This document shows positions 15,417 through 23,254 of a DNA stretch of 32,099 nucleotides, one piece after another (within the stretch, counting starts at the first letter, position 1; every line of letters begins with the position of its first letter). The position numbers and the translations under genes were made by a program. The notes below the pieces were generated by a model that did not search any database, was not told where the DNA came from, and saw only the letters and a program-made list of their open reading frames with translations. This DNA is from Rhodospirillales bacterium (GTDB taxonomy: Bacteria; Pseudomonadota; Alphaproteobacteria; Reyranellales; Reyranellaceae), in the NCBI GenBank assembly GCA_016185145.1, contig JACPOB010000050.1, positions 1 through 32,099 of the forward strand, in the 5' to 3' direction.

Positions 15417-15550
15417 GGAGCGCGGACCTCCAGGTCCGCCTCATGCTCTTCCGGACCGCGAGCCTCCGGCTCGCTCAAGATTCATGAGCGAGCCGGAGGC
15501 TCGCGGTCCGGAAGATCATGACCATGAGCGGACCTGCAGGCCCGCGCTCC
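15417..15550. repeat. Nested palindromic element (GGAGCGCGG family interrupted by CTTCCGGACCGCG family)
   Basis: The outer arms are GGAGCGCGGACC... at 15417-15445 and ...CCCGCGCTCC at 15523-15550, each with its own small hairpin. Inside, 15448-15514 is a complete CTTCCGGACCGCG-family element whose arms match perfectly over about 30 bp, each containing the hairpin GCGAGCC-TCC-GGCTCGC. The result is one element sitting in the centre of another. It fills the gap between the convergent trpG/pabA and monooxygenase genes and would make a strong two-way transcript end. Confidence 0.88.
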
Positions 15551-15551
15551 A

Positions 15552-16856
15552 TCAGAACTCCAGCAGATTGTCCTTCAGGTGCCTGTGCGCGTACGCCTTG
15601 CGCGTCAGGCCACGGCGCTGCAGCTCCGGCACCAGGCCGTCGCACACCTCGATGACGTAGCGCCGGTCGAAGTAGCTGTTGAAGATCAGGAAGCCGTCGC
15701 CGCCCACCTCCTCCATGATGTCCTGCATCATGCCGGCGACGTGATCGGCGGTGCCGGTGAAGTCGACGCCGCCCTTGCGCGCATAGCTCTGCAGGATCGA
15801 GCGCGGCGTCTTGCCCACCCACTTGGCGAGCGCCGACTGATGCCCGTTGGTCGTGAGGTCCCTGGGCAGCGGCTGGTCGAGGTCATACTTGGCGAAGTCG
15901 ATGCCGGTCAGGCGCGACATGCCCGACAGGTGCAGGTCGAGATGCTTCTCGGCTTCGGCCTGCTCCCTGCCCTGGCGCTGGCGCGCCGCCTCCATGCTGA
16001 CGTCGATGATCGGGTGAGCGAGGAACAGCACCTTGATGTCGTCGGGATTGCGGCCGTACTCGGCGGCCTGCTGGCGCACGCGGTCGCGATAGGCCTTCAT
16101 GCTTTGGACGCTGCCGCCGCCCTCGGTGATGATGGTGTCGGCCCAGCGCGAGGCGAAGCGCTGGCCGCGCGGCGAGCCGCCGGCCTGGCAGATCGGCACG
16201 CGGCCCTGCGGCGAGCGCGGCGCGTTGAGCGGCCCGCGGCAGCGGAAATACCTGCCCTCGTGGTTGATGGGATGGACCTTGGCGCCGTCGGCGAACATCG
16301 GCCTCTCGCGGTCGAGCACGACGGCGTCGGGCTCCCAGGCCTCCCACAGCCGCGTCACCACGTCGGCGAATTCGTCGGCGACGTCGTAACGCTCGTCATG
16401 CGGCCGGTGCTTGTCGTACCCGTAGTTCTGCGCCGCGCCGTCGTTGCTGCCGGTGACGCAGTTCCAGCCGATGCGGCCTTCGGTGACGTGGTCGAGGGAA
16501 TTGACCAGCCGCGCCAGGAGGTACGGCGGATATTCCGACACCGACAGCGTCGGCACGAGGCCGAGATGCTTCGTCGCCTGCGCGAGGTACGGTACCAGCA
16601 CCGCGGGATCGAGCTTGGGCGCGCTCGCGGCATATTGCAGGTAGGTGTCGTGGCTGCCCTTGTAGGTGTAGGGCACGTTCGAGGAATCCTCGATGATGAT
16701 GTAGTCGAAGCAGGCCCGTTCCATGCCGCGCGCCAGGTCGACGAACAGGTCGGGCATCATCCAGCGATGGAGGTCGCTGCCCGGCCAGTCGCCGCGCCAG
16801 CTCTTCGGGCCGTAGCCCTGCGACAGGAACCACGCGAGATGGAACTGCTTCTTCAT
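15552..16856 (-). CDS. LLM-class flavin-dependent monooxygenase (NtaA/SnaA/DszA type)
   Basis: A 434-residue bacterial-luciferase-fold enzyme of the NtaA/SnaA/DszA group, which uses FMNH2 from a separate reductase to oxidise organonitrogen, organosulfur or similar compounds. Family landmarks include FDYIIIEDSSNVPYTYKGS, YPPYLLARLVNSLDHVTEGR, GWNCVTGSNDGAAQNYG, DEFADVVTRLWEAWEPDAV, GPLNAPRSPQGRVPICQAGGS and a GGDGFLIFNSYFDRR stretch. The ATG at 16856 lies 13 bp after the stop of the DUF1194 gene with GAGG sites before it, so the two may share a transcript. No flavin reductase is in the window. The substrate is unknown. Confidence 0.93.
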   Translation of the reverse strand: MKKQFHLAWFLSQGYGPKSWRGDWPGSDLHRWMMPDLFVDLARGMERACFDYIIIEDSSNVPYTYKGSHDTYLQYAASAPKLDPAVLVPYLAQATKHLGLVPTLSVSEYPPYLLARLVNSLDHVTEGRIGWNCVTGSNDGAAQNYGYDKHRPHDERYDVADEFADVVTRLWEAWEPDAVVLDRERPMFADGAKVHPINHEGRYFRCRGPLNAPRSPQGRVPICQAGGSPRGQRFASRWADTIITEGGGSVQSMKAYRDRVRQQAAEYGRNPDDIKVLFLAHPIIDVSMEAARQRQGREQAEAEKHLDLHLSGMSRLTGIDFAKYDLDQPLPRDLTTNGHQSALAKWVGKTPRSILQSYARKGGVDFTGTADHVAGMMQDIMEEVGGDGFLIFNSYFDRRYVIEVCDGLVPELQRRGLTRKAYAHRHLKDNLLEF

Positions 16857-16869
16857 GCCTCGGGCCTCA

Positions 16870-17625
16870 CTATTCGCCGTCCGGCGCCTCCGCGAGCTGC
16901 CGCTGCGGCAGCCCGGCGATCTCGGCGATCAGCTTCTTGGTCAGCGCCCGGCCGAACGACTCGTGGCTTTCGGCGACGACCGTGAAGGCGCCGAAGCCGC
17001 CGATGACATTGTCCTGGAAATACTTCTCCAGGCCGCCCGGCGGATTGGTGTGCTCGGGGCGGAACGATTCGGCAAGCGGCGTCAGGATCACCAGAGCGTT
17101 GATGGTGATGCCCTTGGCGAGCGCCTCGTCGCGGGCGTCGGTCACGGAGCGGCCGGAGTTGTTGTTGCCGTCGCCGGAGATGTCGATGACGCGCCGCTCC
17201 GCCGTGAAGGGCGCGCGCTCGATCTGCTGCACGGAGAAGTCGATGGCGTTGCTGATCGATGTGCTGCCGGCGAAGGATCGCGGCATCTCGACCAGCTTGT
17301 CGCCGAAGCTGCGCGCCGCTTCGCCGTCGCCGATCACGGTCCAGTCGACCACCACGTTCTGCTGGCCCGCCGTCGCCCACTCGAGGAAACAGATGGCGAT
17401 CCGCCTGTTCGGCCCGGAGGCGATGGCCCTCACCACTTCCGGATGGGTGATGGCGGCGGCGGCGCCCTCGCGCTGCAGCTTGAACTTGGGCTCGGTCACG
17501 CTGCGCGAGACGTCGGCCGCGAGGACCAGCAACAGGTCGACGGACTCGGCCGCTCGCGCCGACGGCGACGACAACGCCAACACCAGGCTCAGCAGTACTA
17601 CTACCACTCTCGTGACACGGGTCAT
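16870..17625 (-). CDS. DUF1194 (von Willebrand A-like) secreted protein
   Basis: A protein of about 251 residues with a Sec signal (TRVVVVLLSLVLALSSPSARA) followed by a DUF1194 domain, which resembles a von Willebrand factor A fold. The metal-site motif DxSxS is visible as ADVSRSV early in the mature chain, with DLLLVLAADVSRSV before it and VIDISGDGNNNSGRSV further on, as in the family. Its function is unknown; VWA folds usually bind proteins or metal. The start is uncertain between ATGs at 17625 and 17637 (and the frame is open to 17652); all keep the signal peptide. It lies directly upstream of the monooxygenase gene. Confidence 0.88.
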   Translation of the reverse strand: MTRVTRVVVVLLSLVLALSSPSARAAESVDLLLVLAADVSRSVTEPKFKLQREGAAAAITHPEVVRAIASGPNRRIAICFLEWATAGQQNVVVDWTVIGDGEAARSFGDKLVEMPRSFAGSTSISNAIDFSVQQIERAPFTAERRVIDISGDGNNNSGRSVTDARDEALAKGITINALVILTPLAESFRPEHTNPPGGLEKYFQDNVIGGFGAFTVVAESHESFGRALTKKLIAEIAGLPQRQLAEAPDGE

Positions 17626-17673
17626 TTGCCGATCCATCCAGGCCACCCGCACAGCCTAGAGCGGTTCGGGATG

Positions 17674-18495
17674 CTAGTCAGCCGCCGCGAACATTTTGCG
17701 CAGCGAGCCCATGTCGGCGATACGCTGCATCCAGGCGAACGAGCCCTCCTCCTTCATCGCCCGGGCCCCGTCGACGAAGGCGGCGAGCGCCAGCCGGTTG
17801 AGGGCGCCGCCGACGCTGATGCGCTTGGCGCCCGCCGCCGCCACGTCGGCCACGGTGATGCCGGGTTCGAGCCAGCCGGTCACCACGTTCAGCGGCCGGT
17901 CGACCGCCTCGACCACGGCACGGATCTCGGCCGCGGTCCTGAGGCCCGGCGCATAGAGCACCTCCGCCCCGGCCGCCGAGTAGGCTTTCAGGCGGCGAAT
18001 GGTGTCAGCCATGTCGTTGCGGCCACGGATCAGGTTCTCCGCCCGGGCCGTCAGCACGAAGGGCACCGGCAGGCTTTTTGCTACCGCGACGGCTGCGCGG
18101 ACGCGCTCGACCGACAGGTCGAAGTCGTAGATCGGTGTCTTGGGATCGTTCGAGTAGTCCTCGATCGAGCCGCCGGCCAGCCCCGCCTCGGCGGCCAGCC
18201 GGATCGTCTCGGCAGCAGCCGCCGGCTCGTCGGCGAAGCAGTTCTCGAGGTCGGCGTTCACCGGCAGGTCGGTCGCCTGGACGATCTCGCGGGCGTTGGC
18301 GAGCACCTGCTCGCGGGTCACGCCGGCCTGCCCCAGATTGTTGGCCACGCCGAGGCTGGTGGTCGCGAGCGCCTCGTAGCCCAGGCCGGCCAGGATCTTG
18401 GCCGTTCCGGCATCCCACGGATTGGGAATGAGGAAGCAGCCCGGCTGCTGGTGCAATGTCCGGAATGCCGCCGTCTTCTCTGCCTGTGTGCGCAT
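17674..18495 (-). CDS. Isocitrate lyase/PEP mutase-family enzyme
   Basis: A 273-residue member of the isocitrate lyase/phosphoenolpyruvate mutase superfamily, TIM-barrel enzymes that cleave or rearrange 2-hydroxy or 2-oxo acids with Mg2+. Visible are FLIPNPWDAGTAKILAGLGYEALATTS (21-47), the metal-binding PVNADLENCFAD, GGSIEDYSND, and ARAENLIRGRND. It belongs to the short group without a Cys-lid motif like KKCGH, often annotated as oxaloacetate decarboxylase or carboxyvinyl-carboxyphosphonate phosphorylmutase; the exact reaction is open. The ATG at 18495 follows AAGGAGGCGCAC. It is divergent from a LysR gene, the classic arrangement for control by that regulator. Confidence 0.9.
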   Translation of the reverse strand: MRTQAEKTAAFRTLHQQPGCFLIPNPWDAGTAKILAGLGYEALATTSLGVANNLGQAGVTREQVLANAREIVQATDLPVNADLENCFADEPAAAAETIRLAAEAGLAGGSIEDYSNDPKTPIYDFDLSVERVRAAVAVAKSLPVPFVLTARAENLIRGRNDMADTIRRLKAYSAAGAEVLYAPGLRTAAEIRAVVEAVDRPLNVVTGWLEPGITVADVAAAGAKRISVGGALNRLALAAFVDGARAMKEEGSFAWMQRIADMGSLRKMFAAAD

Positions 18496-18517
18496 GTGCG
18501 CCTCCTTTGTTCCCCAA

Positions 18518-18624
18518 CCTCACCCTGAGGAGCATCGCGAAGCGAGGCGTCTCGAAGGGTGGGAACCAGATGTGATGTTGCCCACCCTTCGAGACGCGCA
18601 CTTCGTGCGCTCCTCACGGTGAGG
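18518..18624. repeat. Dispersed palindromic element, CCTCACCCTGAGGAGC family, copy 2
   Basis: A 107-bp palindrome with the same outer arms (CCTCACCCTGAGGAGC / GCTCCTCACGGTGAGG) and inner arms (GTCTCGAAGGGTGGG / CCCACCCTTCGAGAC) as the element at 5014-5123. The inner hairpins and centre differ in sequence but keep pairing (for example GCGCACTTCGTGCGC on the right). It lies within the divergent gap between the ICL/PEPM-family gene and the LysR gene, 22 bp from the start of the former. Confidence 0.85.
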
Positions 18625-18691
18625 TGTGCGACACAAGACAGCCTTTTGTCGAATGCATAGTATTTGCTGTCAGCATCAGGAAAGCGGATCG
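18625..18691. promoter_or_regulatory. Candidate LysR control region
   Basis: This is the repeat-free part of the divergent gap. It holds an imperfect inverted repeat CGACACAA-N7-TTTTGTCG (18629-18651) and a short dyad GCA-N7-TGC (18655-18667) in A+T-richer sequence, which are plausible LysR-type binding sites. No promoter hexamers stand out. Assignment is by position and symmetry only. Confidence 0.3.
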
Positions 18692-19603
18692 ATGGACATT
18701 GACGGCCTGAAGACCTTCGTCGCCATCGCCGAGCTCGGCGGCTTCACCCGCGCCGGCGCGCGGCTGCACCGATCGCAGCCGGCGATCAGCCGTCGCCTCG
18801 GTCTCCTGGAGCAGGAGCTGGGCGCGCCACTGTTCGATCGACTGCGCGGACGGGCGCGGCTCACCGAGGCGGGTCGTGCCTTCCGTCCCCATGCCGAAGC
18901 GGCGCTGGCGGCGCTGAAGGACGGCCAGGACGCGGTGCGCGATCTGCAGTCGGGCCTGTCGGGCAGCCTGTCGCTCGCCCTGGTCGGCACGCTCGCCGAC
19001 ACGCGCATCGTCGACACGCTCAGCCGCTTCCGCCGCCGGGCGCGCGGCCTGCGGCTCGAATTGCGCACCGCCTCGAGCGCGGAAGTGACCGACCTCGTGC
19101 GCCGCGGCGAGGTCACGCTCGGCCTGCGTTATTTCTTCGCCGAGGGCGCTGATCTAATAACCCACGCCGCCGGCGCAGAGGCGATGCTGGTGGTCGCGGC
19201 CGCGGGCCACCCGTTGACCGGTCGGCGCGTGCGCAACGTCCAGGCGTTGCGCGGCGAACGCTGGATCGGCTTCCCGCCCGTGCGCAACGAGCGTGATTCG
19301 TCGGGCCACCTGCTCGCCCGCCAACTCGTGCGCGCCGGCCTCGACGATGCCGACGTCACGTTGATCGACAGCCTGACGGCGCAGAAGCGCCTCGCCCAGG
19401 CGGGCTTCGGCCTGGCCCTGGTGCCCGAAAGCAGCGTGCGCGACGAGCTGCGCCAGGGCCTGCTGGTGACCCTGGACGTGCCGGCGCTGCGGTCGGTCAA
19501 CCCGATCACCGCCATCCACCGCCGCAACGGCTATCTCAGCCCGGCCGCCAAGGCGTTGCTGGCGCTGCTGACGGAGAAGCCGCTGAAGCCAAAGCGGGGC
19601 TGA
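18692..19603 (+). CDS. LysR-family transcriptional regulator
   Basis: A 303-residue LysR-type regulator. The N-terminal winged helix-turn-helix reads MDIDGLKTFVAIAELGGFTR, then ARLHRSQPAISRRLGLLEQE and LGAPLFDRL, followed by a linker helix and a two-lobe effector-binding domain (GSLSLALVGTLADTRIV onward). I use the ATG at 18692, preceded by CAGGAAAGCGGATCG; the frame is open to 18626 but the HTH begins here. It probably controls the divergent ICL/PEPM-family gene and itself, with a related acid as effector; this is inferred from arrangement. It is convergent with the amidase gene, with 30 bp between stops. Confidence 0.94.
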   Translation: MDIDGLKTFVAIAELGGFTRAGARLHRSQPAISRRLGLLEQELGAPLFDRLRGRARLTEAGRAFRPHAEAALAALKDGQDAVRDLQSGLSGSLSLALVGTLADTRIVDTLSRFRRRARGLRLELRTASSAEVTDLVRRGEVTLGLRYFFAEGADLITHAAGAEAMLVVAAAGHPLTGRRVRNVQALRGERWIGFPPVRNERDSSGHLLARQLVRAGLDDADVTLIDSLTAQKRLAQAGFGLALVPESSVRDELRQGLLVTLDVPALRSVNPITAIHRRNGYLSPAAKALLALLTEKPLKPKRG

Positions 19604-19619
19604 CGCTGGGGCGTCTTCT

Positions 19620-19636
19620 CGCGGTCCGGAAGATCA
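19620..19636. repeat. Solo right-arm remnant of the CTTCCGGACCGCG family
   Basis: The sequence TCGCGGTCCGGAAGATCA (from 19619) matches the right arm of the elements at 15448-15514 and 31215-31281, including the trailing GATCA of the former. No left arm is present. It covers the stop codon of the amidase gene (19634-19636), so it is probably what is left of a decayed element. Confidence 0.5.
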
Positions 19637-21022
19637 CGCCGCCATCGCCGGCCGCTTCGCCCGCCACGGCATCGCCGTCTCGTAGGCGTGGGCGGCTCGA
19701 AACAGGGTTGGCTCGGTGAACGGCTTGCCGGCGAGTTGCATGGATATCGGCAGGCCGCCCTCGCCGAAGCCGGTGCAGATGCTGATGGCCGGAAAGCCCG
19801 TGACGTTGCACGGCATCGTAAAGGACGGCTTCTCGATGCCCGACCACTTGGGCACGTTGTCGAGACGCGGTGCCTCGGCGGGCGCCGACGCCATGACGAT
19901 GACGTCGAGGTCGGCCATCGCCTCGGCCATCTCCCGGCACAGCACGCGGCGGCGGCGGGTCGCCTGCACGATGTCGGGCCCGGTCAGCATCGCCGCGAGC
20001 GCCACGCGATCGCGTAGCATCTCGCTGTAGTCCGTGAAGCGCTCGCGCAGCCAGGGGCCGTGCAGGGCGAAGGCCTCGGTGATCATGATCAGCCAGCCGA
20101 CCGCGAAGTAGTCGACCATGGGCGACAGGGTGATGTCGCGGACCTCGGCGCCCTCCTTGCGGAAGAAATCCAGCGCCCCGTCGATGCCGGCGCGCGTGGC
20201 ATCCGAGGCGCGATTGTCGGTCTCGAAGAAGTGCCGGACCACGCCGACGCGCAGCCCCTTGGCGCCCTTGCCGAGCTCGGCGGTGAAGTCCGGTACCGGA
20301 CGGTCGGCGCTCGCCGGGTCCTCGGGATCGTGGCCGGCCATGCCCTGCAGCAGCAGCGCGCAGTCCTCCGCTGTCCAGGCCATCGGCCCGGCGTGGTCGA
20401 GCGAATAGGCGAGCGGCAGGATGCCGACGCGGCTGCACAGCCCATAAGTCGGCTTGATGCCGGCGATGCCGCAGAGCGCCGCCGGGCCGCGAATCGAGCC
20501 GCCGGTGTCCGACCCGGTGCCGCCCATGATGAATCCGGCCGCGACCGCGGCTCCAGTGCCCGAAGACGACCCCGCCGTGAAGTGCTCGCGATTCCAGGGA
20601 TTGCGCGCCGGCGGCCATGGCAGGTCGAACGACGGCCCGCCGAAGGCGAACTCGTGGGTGGAAAGCTTGCCCAGCAGCACCGTGCCCGCCTCCGCCCACT
20701 TGGCGACGGTGCGCGCGTCGCGTGTCGGCACGTTGTCCTTCAGGAGCTTGGAGTGCGCCGTCGTGCGGATGCCCGCGGTGTTGTAGATGTCCTTGTGAGC
20801 GATCGGGATGCCGTCGAGCTTGCCACGCAGCGAGCCCGACATCTGCCGCGCCTCGGCGGCCTTGGCGTCGGCCAGCGCCCGCTCAGCCGTCACCATCAGG
20901 AACGCATTGAGCTGCGGATCCAGGCGTCCGATGCGCTCGAGATGGCTTTGGGCGAGCTCGACCGGCGACAGCTTCTTCGCCGCAATGAGTTTTGCGGCTT
21001 CGGCGATGGTCAGGATCGACAT
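19634..21022 (-). CDS. Amidase signature family hydrolase (GatA/AtzE-like)
   Basis: A 462-residue amidase-signature enzyme that hydrolyses or transfers amides. The Ser-cisSer-Lys triad can be placed at Lys77 (GIPIAHKDIY), Ser152 (TAGSSSGTG) and Ser176 (GSDTGGSIRGPAA), with the 24-residue Ser-Ser spacing usual for the family. No signal peptide is seen. I use the ATG at 21022, which overlaps the TGA of the preceding small gene (TGATG), a typical coupling; the frame is open upstream to 21241 but that part belongs to the other gene. The small upstream partner suggests an AtzE/AtzG-like or GatA/GatC-like complex. No GatB is present, so it is unlikely to act on tRNA. Confidence 0.93.
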   Translation of the reverse strand: MSILTIAEAAKLIAAKKLSPVELAQSHLERIGRLDPQLNAFLMVTAERALADAKAAEARQMSGSLRGKLDGIPIAHKDIYNTAGIRTTAHSKLLKDNVPTRDARTVAKWAEAGTVLLGKLSTHEFAFGGPSFDLPWPPARNPWNREHFTAGSSSGTGAAVAAGFIMGGTGSDTGGSIRGPAALCGIAGIKPTYGLCSRVGILPLAYSLDHAGPMAWTAEDCALLLQGMAGHDPEDPASADRPVPDFTAELGKGAKGLRVGVVRHFFETDNRASDATRAGIDGALDFFRKEGAEVRDITLSPMVDYFAVGWLIMITEAFALHGPWLRERFTDYSEMLRDRVALAAMLTGPDIVQATRRRRVLCREMAEAMADLDVIVMASAPAEAPRLDNVPKWSGIEKPSFTMPCNVTGFPAISICTGFGEGGLPISMQLAGKPFTEPTLFRAAHAYETAMPWRAKRPAMAA

Positions 21023-21210
21023 CACTTCTGCTCCACGTCGAAGGTGAGAGCAGGTTCGGCTTCGCGCGGCAGCGGCGCGTTCACGCGCTCGATCAGGCGC
21101 TGGAAGATCACGGCGCCCGGCAGGATCCCCCTCACCTGGTCCTGCGTCAGGGCGAGCCCGGCCCGCTTCAGAATGGCGTCTAGTTCGGCTTCGTCGATCG
21201 AGTGAGGCAC
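21022..21210 (-). CDS. Small GatC/AtzG-like partner of the amidase
   Basis: A 62-residue protein with the feel of AtzG/DUF4089 or GatC proteins, short helical chains that wrap around and stabilise an amidase subunit. It has an amphipathic helix AELDAILKRAGLALTQDQV (8-26), a second helix AVIFQRLIERV (33-43) and a PLPREAEPALTF tail, as in those families. Two starts are possible: ATG at 21216, with AAAGGA directly against it, or GTG at 21210, with the same AAAGGA at a proper 6-bp distance; I prefer the GTG. Its TGA overlaps the amidase ATG by one base. It is divergent from the enolase-superfamily gene at 21250. Confidence 0.75.
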   Translation of the reverse strand: MPHSIDEAELDAILKRAGLALTQDQVRGILPGAVIFQRLIERVNAPLPREAEPALTFDVEQK

Positions 21211-21249
21211 GGGCATTCCTTTCGTCTTCGGGAGGGCGCACGATAGCGC

Positions 21250-22380
21250 ATGATCATCGAACGCATAGACCCTATCGCCCTGCGGATTCCGAAATCGACG
21301 GGCGCCGCCGATGCATTGCATCTCGTCCTATGCAAGGTCACGGCCAAGTCAGGCGTGGTCGGCTATGGCGAGTGCCTATGCCTGCGGCCGGCCATGCAGA
21401 AAGGCCTGATCGCCGCGATCAGCGACGTCATGGCGCCGCTGTTCCTGGGCAAGTCGGTGGACGAGCGCGAACGCCTGAACGTCGAAGCGCGGGTGCGTTT
21501 CGCTTCGTTCGGCCGCGCCGGCACCAATCTCAACGCCCTCGCCGCAATCGACATGGCCCTCTGGGACATCGCCGGCAAGGCCGCCGGCCGCTCGCTGTCC
21601 GACCTGCTGGGCGGCGCCGAGCGAACGCGCGTGCCGGTGATGGCGAGCCTCGATCGCTACAACGACGCGACCAAGGTCGTGGCGCGCATCGAGCAGGCGC
21701 TTGCAGCCAAGGTCGCCGCGGTAAAAGTCCACGAGTTCGATCTCGACGTCATCGAAGCAGCCAGGAAGATCGTCGGCCCGCAAATGCCGTTCGTCGCCGA
21801 CTGCAATTGCGCCCATGCCTTGGCGGATGTCGAGGATCACCGCACGCGCTGGCAGGCGCTCGACCTCTTGTGGCTGGAAGATCCCGTCTGGCCGCCCGAA
21901 GCCCTGCTCGACTCGCCGGAACTCCACGGCATCGTCGTTGGCCTGGGCGCCGATCTCGGATCGGCCGAGCAGCTCGCGGTCTATGCGAGGCCACCGATCG
22001 GCGTCCTGCAGCCCGACATCTGCATGATCGGCGGCGTCTCGGAGAATCGGCGCGCCGTCGCGCTCCTTGGCCCGCGCGGCGTTTCGATCGCGCCGCACAC
22101 GCCCTTCATCGGACCGGCCGGACTCGCCACCCTGCACTTCCTGGCGACGATGAAGCAGCCCGCCTATTACGCCGTCATCGAGGCCGAGCCGCACATGGAC
22201 ATGTACGGCGACAGCGGCCTCACGCGCTGGCAGCCCGAGCTCGACGTCCCGACCGGGCCCGGCCTCGGCTTCGATCCGCATCCGGCATTTTTGGAGAAAT
22301 ACCGCCTGTCGTCGGGAGCGCGGGCCTCTGGCCCGCGCTCCCGTTACGGCTTGATCTTCCGCCCCAGCATCGTCTCGTAG
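21250..22380 (+). CDS. Mandelate racemase/muconate lactonizing enzyme family protein
   Basis: A 376-residue enolase-superfamily enzyme, which removes the proton next to a carboxylate with Mg2+ help. The N-terminal cap is followed by a barrel with AVKVHEF (Lys159, His161), VADCNCAH (Asp184), WLEDPV (Glu210), LQPDICMIGG (Asp256) and APHTPFIGP (His283). The usual third metal ligand, a Glu in a GE(N) motif, appears as GLGADLGS (Ala234-Asp235), which is unusual. The reaction (dehydration, racemisation or cycloisomerisation) is not determined. Residues from about 355 are encoded by a palindromic repeat and then by the antisense of the next gene, so the native end was probably near FLEKYRLSS. The ATG at 21250 has only a distant GGAGGG. 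Confidence 0.9.
   Translation: MIIERIDPIALRIPKSTGAADALHLVLCKVTAKSGVVGYGECLCLRPAMQKGLIAAISDVMAPLFLGKSVDERERLNVEARVRFASFGRAGTNLNALAAIDMALWDIAGKAAGRSLSDLLGGAERTRVPVMASLDRYNDATKVVARIEQALAAKVAAVKVHEFDLDVIEAARKIVGPQMPFVADCNCAHALADVEDHRTRWQALDLLWLEDPVWPPEALLDSPELHGIVVGLGADLGSAEQLAVYARPPIGVLQPDICMIGGVSENRRAVALLGPRGVSIAPHTPFIGPAGLATLHFLATMKQPAYYAVIEAEPHMDMYGDSGLTRWQPELDVPTGPGLGFDPHPAFLEKYRLSSGARASGPRSRYGLIFRPSIVS
22313..22343. repeat. Single-hairpin palindrome, GGAGCGCGG family
   Basis: A perfect 14-bp stem, CGGGAGCGCGGGCC / GGCCCGCGCTCCCG, with a TCT loop. It carries the GGAGCGCGG and CCGCGCTCC ends of the longer elements but only one hairpin. It abuts the stop codon of the convergent dehydrogenase gene (22344) and lies inside the last codons of the enolase-superfamily gene. 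It may end transcription in both directions, although no T-run follows. Confidence 0.85.
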
Positions 22381-23234
22381 ACGCGCAACACGGAGGTGCT
22401 GTCGTCCGGTCCCCAGCCCATGCCCTTGGCCAGCCGCTGCAGGTTGTGCGTCGAGGCGCCCTGGTACAGCGGCACGCCGAGCTCGTCGCCGAGTTCCAGC
22501 GCGAGATGCAGGTCCTTGTAGGCGAGATCGAGGGCGAAAGAAGGCGGCGAGTATTTGCCCGGCAGCGCGCGCAGGGTGAAGTTCTTGATGGCGTTGGAGT
22601 TGCCGCTCGACGTCGAGATCACATGCAAGAGCTTCTCCGGATCGAGCCCGTAGCCGGTGCCGAGCATCATGCCTTCGACCAGGGCGGACATGTTGCAGAA
22701 CGACAACATGTTGTTCACCAGCTTGGCCACCGTGCCGCTGCCCAGCCCGCCCATGTGGATCACGTTGGCGCTGAACGACTGCAGCACCGGCAATGCGTCG
22801 TCGAACACCTTCTTGTCGCCGCCGACCATGATGGCGATGGTCGCGGCCTCAGCGCCGGTCGTGCCGCCGCTCACCGGCGCGTCGAGCATGGCGATGCCCT
22901 TGGCCGACATCGCCGCGCCGACCTTCTTCACCATCGACGGCGCGTTGGTGCTGAGGTCGATGTAGGTCTGGCCCTTGCTGATGTTGGCTAGAATGCCGTT
23001 GTCGCCCAGCGTAACCGCCTCGACGTCCTTGGGCATGGGCAGCGACGTCAGCACGAGGTCGGCGCCTTTTGTCACTTCCGCGATGGATTTCGCCGCGGAG
23101 CCACCGAGATCGGTGCAGGCCTTCACTGCCGCGGCGTTCAGATCGAACACCGTCACCTGGTGATTGCTGCGCTTGATGATGTTGCGGCACATGGGACCGC
23201 CCATGTTGCCGACGCCGATGAATCCGACTTTCAC
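22344..23234 (-). CDS. 3-hydroxyisobutyrate dehydrogenase-family oxidoreductase
   Basis: A 296-residue NAD(P)-dependent beta-hydroxyacid dehydrogenase, the family of 3-hydroxyisobutyrate dehydrogenase and tartronate semialdehyde reductase. The Rossmann motif is GFIGVGNMGGPM (4-15), the substrate loop DAPVSGGTTGAEAAT (118-132), and the catalytic Lys171 with Asn175 in GSGTVAKLVNNML. The start is a GTG at 23234 with GGAGGAAGTA before it. It is convergent with the enolase-superfamily gene (37-bp overlap) and downstream of the quinone-oxidoreductase-like gene, with a palindrome between. The substrate is likely a short 3-hydroxy acid; which one is open. Confidence 0.93.
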   Translation of the reverse strand: MKVGFIGVGNMGGPMCRNIIKRSNHQVTVFDLNAAAVKACTDLGGSAAKSIAEVTKGADLVLTSLPMPKDVEAVTLGDNGILANISKGQTYIDLSTNAPSMVKKVGAAMSAKGIAMLDAPVSGGTTGAEAATIAIMVGGDKKVFDDALPVLQSFSANVIHMGGLGSGTVAKLVNNMLSFCNMSALVEGMMLGTGYGLDPEKLLHVISTSSGNSNAIKNFTLRALPGKYSPPSFALDLAYKDLHLALELGDELGVPLYQGASTHNLQRLAKGMGWGPDDSTSVLRVYETMLGRKIKP

Positions 23235-23254
23235 TACTTCCTCCCTCCCTCTCT

